NCBI GenBank assembly: GCA_021397845.1
Contig: CM038053.1
Location: 142,800,541 to 142,864,540 of the forward strand
Source of the DNA: Areca catechu
Taxonomy: Eukaryota; Streptophyta; Magnoliopsida; Arecales; Arecaceae
Length of the DNA stretch: 64,000 nt
Reading direction: 5' to 3'
Position 1 is the stretch's first letter. Every line of letters begins with the position of its first letter. Made by a program: the position numbers and the translations under genes. The notes under the pieces were generated by a model. The model ran no database searches, was not told where the DNA came from, and worked only from the letters and a program-made list of their open reading frames with translations. This document shows, piece after piece, positions 55,993 through 64,000 of the stretch.

Positions 55993-56467
55993 TCAAGAAT
56001 GTCTAGGTTGAGGCACTGCAGATCCTCTCAGGTGATCCACGAGTCCTCGGATTCTAGCCAACCTTGCATCGAACCAAATATCGTTGATAGCCTTTGTTCT
56101 GGTTATTGATGGTTTGATCATCCAGGATGTGCTCAATCCTTTCCTTATAGGCAAATTTGTAGGTGGACACTTTAGGGTGGGTTCACTCTTAAGGGAAGGG
56201 AGAGGTCTAAAGGGCTCACTAGGTATCACTGCTAGCTCTCGGTACACCACAAGGTCTGAAATATTGAAGTTTGAAGTAATACCTAACTCGGGTGGCAACT
56301 CAAGAACATAGGCATTGGATCCAACTCTTTTTATTATTTTAAAAGGTTTAACTCCATGAGCATGTAGTTTCTTTACGGTCCCTGGAGAGAACCACTCAGG
56401 CCTAAGCCTTATCATTACATAATCTCCTGTAGAAAACTCTTTAGCTCTTTTTCGAGAATTAGCCAAG
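55993..56467 (-). pseudogene. C-terminal end of a Ty3/gypsy pol (integrase tail), cut by element D
   Basis: The minus-strand reading from 56467 gives HLANSRKRAKEFSTGDYVMI, RLRPEWFSPGTVKKLHAHG, VGSNAYVLELPPELGI and SDLVVYRE. This is the conserved integrase C-terminal and chromodomain-like tail region of plant gypsy elements. A Pro-rich linker and WFDARLARIRGLVDHLRG follow, then the stop at 55993. The frame is open for about 155 codons. The upstream pol must lie beyond element D, outside the window. The 5 bp before D (CCAAG, 56463-56467) are one copy of its target duplication. Confidence 0.82.
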
Positions 56468-57896
56468 TGTTGCCTAGAAATGGAGCTCAAGAGGGGGGGT
56501 GAATTGGGTCTTTCAAAAATTAAAGCAAATATGTGCTGGTCTTTGACGTGTTTGTGAGCAATGTGAATAACTTAATGATATGCAGCAAAAAGCAGTAAAT
56601 TAATTGCAAGGAATAAAGAGCAAGTAATAAGAAGAGTAATCACACATAAACACCAAGTTTTATAGTGGTTTGGTGCAAACCAAGCATCTACGTCCACTTC
56701 CCAAGCCACCATTGGAAAATTCACTATAATCTTTCCAAGATTACAGCCGACTTGTTTTACAAAGGTCACAAGTCAAAACCTAAGTTGGTTTTGTCACCTA
56801 GGCTCATCAACAATCTTTACAACTTGTTTTGTCTTCGGGCTCACAAAGTAAAACCCTAGTTGGTTTTGTACAAACAACCACAACAATCTACTTTCAAGAA
56901 ACCCTTGAAAGCTAGATCAACAAAGTATAGAGATAAAGATACATTTAAAAGCATAATCAAACTCTCTTCTAGAGTGGAATGTGGAAGCTTTGAGGCTCTT
57001 GAAGATGCTTGTCTTGTCTTCTCTTTGGAATCATTTTCAAGCTCACTTTTGGAAGGATGAAATGATAGGCTTGTAAGCTTTTTCAGGGAATCTCTCCTTT
57101 TATGGATTTTGGAAGTGAAGTTCTTGAGGGAATATTGACTTTTGAGTGTTCAGTGGAGTTCAATGCTTCATGAATAAGTTTGGTGAACCTTAAAGACTTC
57201 AAAAACTTTTAAAAAATAGTTTGTAATCATTGGAGGATCAAAACTAGCCGTTGGGAGCTTGAAAAGACCAAAATTGCAACTCAAAAAATAGATCTATTGA
57301 AGCTGTCAGAACCCGTTGACGACACTTGGCTTCCAGGTTTCGACACTTGGTTTCTAGGTGTTGACACTTGGTCCAACAGGTGTCGACACATGAATTTCAG
57401 GTGTCGACACTTAACACAAAAATCATCCAAAAAGGCAAGTTCTGTATTTTCAAAAAAATCTCAGGCCTTGAGTCGATACTTGAGTTTTAGGTGTCGACAC
57501 TTGAAACTCAGGTGTCGACACTTGAAACTCAAGTGTCGACACTTGGTGTGCTAGTCAGGGATTTTTACATGCCAGTCACTCAAGTGTCGACACTTGGCAA
57601 TCTTGAGTCAACACTTAGATCTGAAAATTGCCAAAATGAGTGCCAAAGACTCCTAAAATATTAAGATATGCAATTAAACATTAGATACACATAAGCAAAA
57701 CATAATTGAACATTTTTTAGACATTTTTCATGGTGAGAAGACTTCTTAAAACATGAATTTTGTTCAGCTTCAAGATACTTTCTTTTTAAGAATTTGAGAT
57801 GCCTGTATCTTGTAACTTATAACCACAAGTGAAACATTAGTACAAAATATGTACTCAATATTTTGTTAATCATCAAAATCAAGGGCAAATCCAACA
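56468..57896 (-). repeat. Element D 3' LTR
   Basis: TGTTGCCTAG...ATCCAACA on the plus strand, that is, a minus-strand LTR of 1429 bp. The TATA-like CATAAAAGG (minus) is at about 57098. The motif cluster lies upstream at 57309-57605. Confidence 0.85.
57309..57605 (-). promoter_or_regulatory. U3 cluster of GTGTCGACAC motifs (element D)
   Basis: About twelve copies or variants in 300 bp, with phrase AGGTGTCGACACTTGAAACT repeated in tandem at about 57488-57545. Here most copies keep the CpG intact. Confidence 0.6.
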
Positions 57897-58507
57897 ATCT
57901 CTTCCTTTTTGATGATGACAAAACCTTAAGTATATAAGCATTCAATTTTCAATTTTGAATGTGATACCATGTGAACTTAAAAATATATGCACACCCATAC
58001 AATGTAGTTTTGACAAGGAAAAGAAATAAGTTAAGTATGAAGTTAAATTTTCTCTCCCCCTAAGTGAGTCAAGATATTAAACATTTCATAATTGAAATTT
58101 TGAATCTTATATATATCTTACTCTTATATACCTTACTCCCTCTTTTTGTCAACATTAAAGAATAAAGGGAGTAAACTCCCCTGAATTGATGCAATAGGGG
58201 TCTTGATATACTCAGTATCAGAGTAGAAAATTAAGGTATCGGAGCAAAGTTCAAACATGAAACATATAGATTCAATCATTGTTAGAGTAAATGAACAAGA
58301 TAGCAAATGAATCAAGCTTGATAATCAAGTAAGTAACTAAAATGCTAGTCTGCATATACATAAAAGTGTTTTCAGTACAAAATTTGTTGAGACAATTAGC
58401 AATCACTGAAACATAATAGGTACAACACATAGATAATCATGAAAAACACTGAATATAGATAAACACTAAAACATAAACACCAATCATCATCATAATCATC
58501 TATGAGG
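57897..58507 (-). other. Element D 3' untranslated region with purine tracts
   Basis: No gene. Minus-strand purine tracts lie beside the LTR (57897-57915, degenerate) and near 58053-58062 (CTTAGGGGGAGAGA), 58130-58145 and 58168-58180. Confidence 0.55.
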
Positions 58508-60134
58508 CTACTCCTCATCAGATGGAATCTCAAATGAAATCGGACCTGTAATCTTAGACCTAGGAACTAGAGTTCTAGGTGTCTTCAAGATAGTATGACT
58601 CCTAGTCCTGGTCCAAGGTCCTAAACAGGGTACAACCCTAGAAGAATGAGTGGATGGCGGTGGAAGAGTCTCAGCATGTGTCATGAAAACTGGAGTAGTA
58701 AATAATGGTGTGTCGCAATGATCATCAGGCTGAACAGTAGGAGTCTGGGCCTCACGACTGACCAACTCAAAGTCATCTGCTCGATCATCACCATCACTGT
58801 CACCTGTCACTCTGTCGCCATCACCATCATCAGCTTGGTCACCACCACCAAATGTGTGATCATGTCTGTCAGGGTGGTCCCATCATCATCATCATCCGCA
58901 GGAGGGGGTGGATCTGCTGGTGCTACTGGAGATAGGAGTGATCTCAATAAATCTTCAATATGAGCAAAACCTGCCTCCATAGTCTGTCACATCTTAGTAT
59001 GCTCCTCAGCTGTACGGGCTCTAAGACCCTTAATCTCTATGCGTAGCTGAGTGGTGCGACCTCCAAGCTGATCATCTCGCTCTTGATATCTGCAAACTCG
59101 TGCTTAACCATCTCCTCAAAGGATGCACCAACTGAAGTGGAAGGAGGAGCAGGAGAAGCTGCGGGTGCTGGTGCTGGAGTGGTAGGCTCAGGCTCACTGG
59201 CTGCTACTGGTGCTGATCGAGGAGGTGTATCTGAAAGCCCTGATGGCCCTGCCTCTACCTCATGGAGCTCATCCTCCTCAGCTAGCTCCTGGCCAGACTC
59301 ATGATGCACCCAATAACCTGAAACCATCCTGTACCCCATGTGGTGAAGAGATCGCTCATCATACACATGTATGAAGGATGTCCTTGGAGGTGTCCCCTCC
59401 AAAGGAACAGAGTAAGCTCAAAATAAATGTGTCAGTGCCATGCCGTAAGGTAAACAATGTCTCCTTTGAGTGGCAGCATCTCTCATCTGAGCTAATATCA
59501 GAGCCAGAAGGTCAACCACAGTCCTCTGTATCAAACACACCATCACCATCAACTCTCGCTCAGTAACGAAGTCAATTCTCTCGATCTTCGACAGTAGAAT
59601 CTGGGCAGTGATGTGATGTAAGAGGCACATCTCCATAAAAAGTTGGTTGACAGTGACAGTAGCCACATCGTGAATGTCCTCGCACTCTAAGATCCATCTG
59701 AAGGCCTCCTCACGGTCCTCTATAGACAGAATAATGATCCCATGGTGCGGGATCTCCCAGATATAGCTCAGGACCTCCTCTAAAACTAGAATGCGTATAC
59801 CCCTGACAGTCGCACTCCAAAGCATCCGGTTGCATTTGAGACTCCCATAGAACTCTCGGATCAGGTGTGGGTAGAACTTCTCCTACATAGTGCAGAAGGG
59901 GATCAACCCAGCAGCCTCAAGAACCTGTCCAATCCGGAACCCTATCTGTCAAAGAATCCCATATCTACTCGTTGACCAGCTACGATCACTTTTCCTGACA
60001 TTCATTCAGCTGAGGAGAAGATAGAGCTGATGTACTGCCAGTCTACTGGTTGTCATCATTTCTTGCTTTTGTTCTTCTCTCTGTTGATGCCAGACCTGGT
60101 TTCCTCTTAAATGCCAATGCTTTCTAGGTCCCAT
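58508..60134 (-). pseudogene. Element D extra 3' ORF (aORF), broken
   Basis: The start is at 60134 (MGPRKHWHLRGNQ); the stop TAG is at 58508-58510 after FEIPSDEE. The conserved domain lies at about 59825-59420 (YIWEIPHHG, CLLHHITAQILLSKIERID, VTERELMVMVCLIQRT, RRHCLPYGMALTHLF). It is followed by a block with FIHVYDERSLHHMGYRMVSG and an Ala/Pro/Glu-rich segment. The C-terminal part is shorter than in A and C (about 540 codons overall). It carries stops and frameshifts. Clear homology in the domain with strong divergence elsewhere suggests selection on the domain in the past. Function unknown. Confidence 0.7.
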
Positions 60135-60791
60135 GATAATCAACTGAGGGAAGGAATAAAAGGGATAAAAATGATGGAACAAGGAACCACAGTCCAACCA
60201 AAAAAGAGGAACTGATCAAAAAGGAAAATGATGGGAAGAGAAGTAGAAAAGTCAAAATACTGCCAAGAGACAGACCAAGAGGGGAGGAAAGTGAAAGAGG
60301 ATAGTAATGTGCCAATTTAACCCAAAGAAAATCTAACAAGGATCGGACCAAAATGCAAAAGAAGGAAAAAAAATAGTAAATGGGGCAAATCTCGGCTTAA
60401 ATCAACAGTGAACAATGGAGAATGTGAGGGAACGAACTATAACAAAGTAAGAACCAAATGCAAACAGTGAAAGATTTGTCCAAAAGAGGGAGAAACACAA
60501 GAGGCCGAGCACGATCCAAGAGTAATAGTGAAAACAGTGATTCGCGGTGAGAAAAAGAAAAAAGAAAAGGGGCAAATCAAGGAAAAACTGGATGGAAACA
60601 GTGAAAAATCTTGAATCAACCGAAGAATAAGAGGGAAAATGAAGGGATTTACCAAATTTTGGAGGGCATGAAGAAAAGACCACTGTTTCGCCAGCTAAGG
60701 ACTGTTGGGGGACCACTAGTGCATGGGTGGAAAGACGTAAGGACAAAATAAAAGGTTCGGATGATGCCCTAAAAATTAGGATTTTCCACCC
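60135..60791 (-). other. Element D spacer upstream of the aORF
   Basis: About 650 bp, longer than in A and C. On the minus strand it is T/C-rich, with open frames that look like chance (Phe/Ser/Leu-rich text). I do not call a gene. Confidence 0.4.
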
Positions 60792-60874
60792 GAGTGTTGA
60801 CACTTGGAATTTGTCAAGTGTCGACACTTGGTTAGGTGTCGACACTTTGCCAAAGGTCAAGTATCGACACATGG
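60792..60874 (-). promoter_or_regulatory. GTGTCGACAC motif cluster between pol and aORF (element D)
   Basis: Four copies or variants in 83 bp (two exact), in the same position relative to pol and aORF as in A and C. The 130 bp from here to pol (60875-61002) shows nothing else. Confidence 0.5.
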
Positions 60875-61002
60875 CCAAGAAAATTCTAAGAAATAATCAG
60901 TAAAAATTTTTAAAAAAAGAGGGACTCTAGTGAAGAGTTTAGGACTTAAAGAATATGAATTTTAGCACTAGGATTTGGTCAAGAACAAAATTTAAGAGAG
61001 TT

Positions 61003-62009
61003 CTAAGAAAAGGGGTCTATGATACCTAACTCTCTTCTAATCATGAAAAACCTTTCTTCACTCAAGGGTTTGGTAAAAATATTAGCTAATTGAACATCAG
61101 TACCAACAAATTCAAGCATCACATTAGAGTTTTGCACATGATCCCTTATGAAGTGATGTCTTATTTCAATATGTTTACTTCTTGAATGTTGCACAGTATT
61201 CTTAGTTAAATTGATTGCACTAGTATTATCACATCTTATGGGTATCTTAGTTAGTTTGATGCCAAAATCTTCGAGTTATTGTTTGATCCATAGAATTTGA
61301 GCACAACAACTTCCAACTACTATATATTCGACTTCCGCCGTAGATAGAGCAACTGAATTCTATTTCTTGCTACTCCATAAAATCAAATTTACTCCAAGCA
61401 ACTGACAAGTTTCACTAGTACTTTTCTGTCAAGTTTACACCCAGTAAAATCAGCATCAGAATAAGAAATCAACTCAAATGATGAATCTCTAGAGTACCTA
61501 AGACCAATATCAATATAGCCAGATAGATATCTAAGTATGCATTTAACAGCTAAAAGATGAGATTTTTTAGGGGCAGACTAATATCTTACACACATATAGA
61601 CACTGAACATAATATCTGGCCTACTAGCAGTTAGATATAATAATGAACCAATCATTCCTCTATATAACTTTTGGTCAATAGGTTTACCTGATTCATCTTT
61701 GTTAAGTCTACAAGAGGAGCTCATAGGTGTACCTAATGGCTTAGTGTTCTCCATCCCAAACTTCTTTAATATTTCTTTTGTATACTTGGTTTGGTTGATA
61801 AAGATCCCCTCTTTTGTTTGCTTTATCTGGAGTCCGAGGAAGAAGTTAAGTTCTCCCATCATGCTCATCTCGAAATCACCCTGCATTAACTTTGCAAACT
61901 CTTGACAAAGACATTCTTTAGTAGCACCGAATATAATATCATCCACATAAACTTGTACTACTAAGAGATCATCATTCTTCTTTTTCAGAAACAAAGTAGT
62001 ATCTATATT
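61003..62009 (-). pseudogene. Element D pol: RT end and RNase H
   Basis: RT from 62009: DTTLFLKKKNDDLLVVQ, then the catalytic YVDDIIFGAT intact, LNFFLGLQIKQTKEGIF, GMENTKPLGTPMSSSC and YRGMIGSLLYLTASRPDI. A stop and frameshift fall near 61580. RNase H lies at about 61500-61003, with SDADF and KLDRKST-type text, stops where Trp/Gln are expected, then HSRSKHIEIRHHFIRDHVQN, ANIFTKPLSEERF and ELGIIDPFS, stop at 61003-61005. The N-terminal part of RT and everything upstream is separated by the LTR insertion at 62010. Confidence 0.85.
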
Positions 62010-64000
62010 TGTAGGGTTCGGTGGCAAGGCGAAAACATAGATTTCAAATTTTTTATGAAATCTTCACCAAACCCTTAACCCAAGATCTCCTTAAAAGAAT
62101 TAAAACATATAACATGTATATATAAGATTTAAAGTCATATTAAAATACTAACCTGTATCGCTAAAATCCAAACTTTAAATCTCCACCAGGTGTTCAAATG
62201 TTCACCCTCCAATGATGATCCACACAGAAAATGATGAAGACAACAATTTCTTGTTCTTGGCTCCTCTTCTTGAATTCTTTTTCAAGAATTCAATTCTTGG
62301 ACTTTTGGGCTAAAATTTTCCTTCTTGAAAATTTCTTTTCTTCCTTCTTTCCTCTTCTTGAATTCCCTTTCTTGAATTCCCTTTCTTGAATTCCTTTTCT
62401 TGAATTGAATTGGAAGAAGAAATTAAGACAAATAAAGTCTTAATTCTAGGAAGAAAAGAAGAAGAACAAACCCTTCATTTTCCTTTCCTTTACCGTTCAA
62501 GACCTTCCTCTTATTCTTGTTTAGGGTCAGAGTTTCGACAGAGATTATCTTTGTAAGGGAAACAATACCCAACAAGCATAAAGAGAAGGAGTATTTCGGA
62601 GAGGAGGAGAGGAATATGATCTCTATATATTTCTTCTTTTATTATCTATCAGAAAACCCCCGAGAACCCAAACCCTTTTATAGATTTCAGAGGGGCGTCT
62701 TCTCAAAACAATGCAACCCTCTGAAACCCCAGGAATCATGATCCCTCATTCCTCACGCATCCCCTCAACCAAAAATCATGATTCTCTGATTTAAATTTCA
62801 TTTTTCCGACGAGGAGGACTCTCAGAAAAACTTCAGGAAGAATCGCGACTTTTGGAGATGGATTTGCGACCGAAAAGTGACGGACCTTTTCCCTTAATTT
62901 TTCTGGCCATCAGATCCAGATCCAAGGGCATTAGATAAGGATCCAAATCGCCCGCCCCCCCCCCCCCCCTTTTCTTGATTTTTCTCCGACGGTATTTCCT
63001 TCCCACGCGCGTGAAGAGAAGTCCACACGCGCGTGGACTTTTCTTCTTGGCGCGTGCGGGTAAGAAAGGGAGTTGGCGGCTTGAAGAGACGGTCTCAGTG
63101 CACTTGATTTTCTTGGGTTTAGCCATGGGTTAGCCCAATATCCAAAAAATTAAATTAGAACTTAATCTGGTTCAATTAGAATCCAATTAAGTCCAATTCG
63201 GAACCAAATTTGAATCTGATTCGAATAGAAATTTGGTCTGCAACACATGCTAGTGTGTTTATCCTGCAAACATGATTTAATTCCAAATTAAATCCTTCAT
63301 CAATTTTCTTTTATGTGTGACCCATTGGGTTTCACACCTAGCCAGCAGTAGGTCCGAGTGCTTTTTGACTTAATTCGGTTAGATCTCAACTAAGCCGATT
63401 TAGGTCAACTCAAACTAGCTCGACTCGGTCAATTAGAATCTAATTCTAATTAACTGATTTGAATTACCATAATTCAATCATATACCTACAAGACAAGATT
63501 GACGTCTAGCAATGTATCATGTCTACCCGGAAGATGTAGAATTTTGTTGGAATTACCAAAATACCCTTCAGTGGTGAGTTACCGGGCAATTCAGTCCTTT
63601 GATCAACTTGCATCCCGAATATGATTATGAATATGGATACTTGTCAAATCCAATTTCATATTCATCCCTAGCTCAATCTTTAAAATGATTATTCATTAAT
63701 GAACCATTAGAAATTAACTCTAATGTTCATACTTTGATCAAAGATTTCCTGAATCCATCATTTGATCGAAATTAGCTGGATGCAATTCCCTCTTACTAGG
63801 GCTGATCAATTCCTTGTTGACCTACTCACAACCTCCATATACAATCCACCATACCCAGTATCACCTCGTGCATGACTCAGTGTCATGATTGATTGCGAAC
63901 CAAAGTATGGATTCATATATATAAGGTACCATGGTAGTCCCAGGTCAAAGGACCATATGCACTACTCCCACTATGAGAATTATCTATTGACAAACATATA
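62010..64000 (-). repeat. LTR of a B-related Copia element (minus strand), running off the window
   Basis: It starts TGTAGGGTT on the plus strand, the inverse of the B end AACCCTACA. Collinear landmarks in inverse include TTTAAATCTCCACCAGGTG, TGTGACCCATTGGGTT (63320), ACCGGGCAATTCAGTCC (63580) and ATCTATTGACAAACA at the end. The TATA box on the minus strand is at 62675-62682. A candidate target duplication copy is ATATT (62005-62009); its partner lies outside. In minus orientation the left edge is the 3' end of the 3' LTR. Confidence 0.85.
62955..62969. repeat. Poly-C run of 15
   Basis: A homopolymer in the LTR variable region; length may be uncertain in the assembly. Confidence 0.9.

Larger units (their letters stand above)
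56468..62009 (-). mobile_element. Element D: SIRE-like Copia retrotransposon, 3' portion, cut by a B-related LTR
   Basis: Read right to left: RT (partial), RNase H, motif cluster, aORF, polypurine region and 3' LTR. It was inserted into the gypsy pol end at 56467. At 62009 its RT reading is broken by the LTR that starts at 62010, so gag and the rest lie outside the window. It is a different subfamily from A and C: the LTR is only about 1.43 kb and its sequence is well diverged. Confidence 0.85.

Noticed and set aside
57981..58000. Possible small RNA gene in the D spacer
   Set aside because: No conserved promoter boxes or tRNA-like folds were found in this or other spacers.
60402..60878. A 158-codon open frame upstream of the element D aORF
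   Set aside because: Phe/Ser/Leu-rich text over a T/C-rich spacer; it overlaps the motif cluster and has no counterpart in A or C.

Overview
This is repeat-dense nuclear DNA from a flowering plant, possibly a monocot; the lineage guess is weak. Nearly everything recognisable is transposon: long LTR retrotransposons nested in one another, a large CACTA DNA transposon carrying pieces of cellular genes, a solo LTR and one ribosomal-protein pseudogene. I saw no intact cellular gene and no tRNA or rRNA gene. Domain names come from motifs read by eye; no database search was run.

Left block (1-37212). The oldest layer looks like the 3' part of a Ty3/gypsy (Tat-like) element: a broken intron-containing gene on the minus strand (three blocks, 34939 down to 593) and, to its right, a plus-strand LTR-like sequence with a minisatellite (35508-37212). 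Two copies of one SIRE-like Copia family broke this gene: A (minus strand, 1632-22539) and C (plus strand, 22781-33914). They lie head to head about 240 bp apart. A second Copia family, B (plus strand, 11139-20828), is inserted in the gag gene of A with a perfect 5-bp target duplication.

The SIRE-like copies have LTRs of about 1.4-1.6 kb, gag with a zinc knuckle and coiled coil, and pol in the order protease-integrase-RT-RNase H. After pol comes an extra sense-strand ORF (aORF, starting MGPRK), then several polypurine tracts. A palindromic motif, GTGTCGACAC, is clustered just upstream of the LTR TATA box and again between pol and the aORF in all three copies (A, C, D).

Middle block (37213-55992). 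It holds a solo LTR (37833-39146, duplication TATAT), a pseudogene of plastid ribosomal protein L10 (39852-40430), and a 14.1-kb CACTA element (41220-55328) sitting in what is probably a gypsy LTR. About 6 kb of the CACTA element is an array of hairpin-forming repeats in a unit near 300 bp. Its interior carries fragments resembling an oxysterol-binding-protein-related protein, the AP-2 mu subunit and a raffinose synthase/SIP-type enzyme, but no recognisable transposase.

Right block (55993-64000). A gypsy pol tail (minus) is broken by a third SIRE-like element, D (minus, from 56468). D is cut in its RT by a B-related LTR (minus, from 62010) that runs off the window.

All retroelement genes carry frameshifts and stops; many stops look like C-to-T or G-to-A changes at methylatable sites. 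By eye over about 200-240 bp, LTR pairs differ by roughly 8% (A), 5% (C) and 4% (B), which fits the nesting order.
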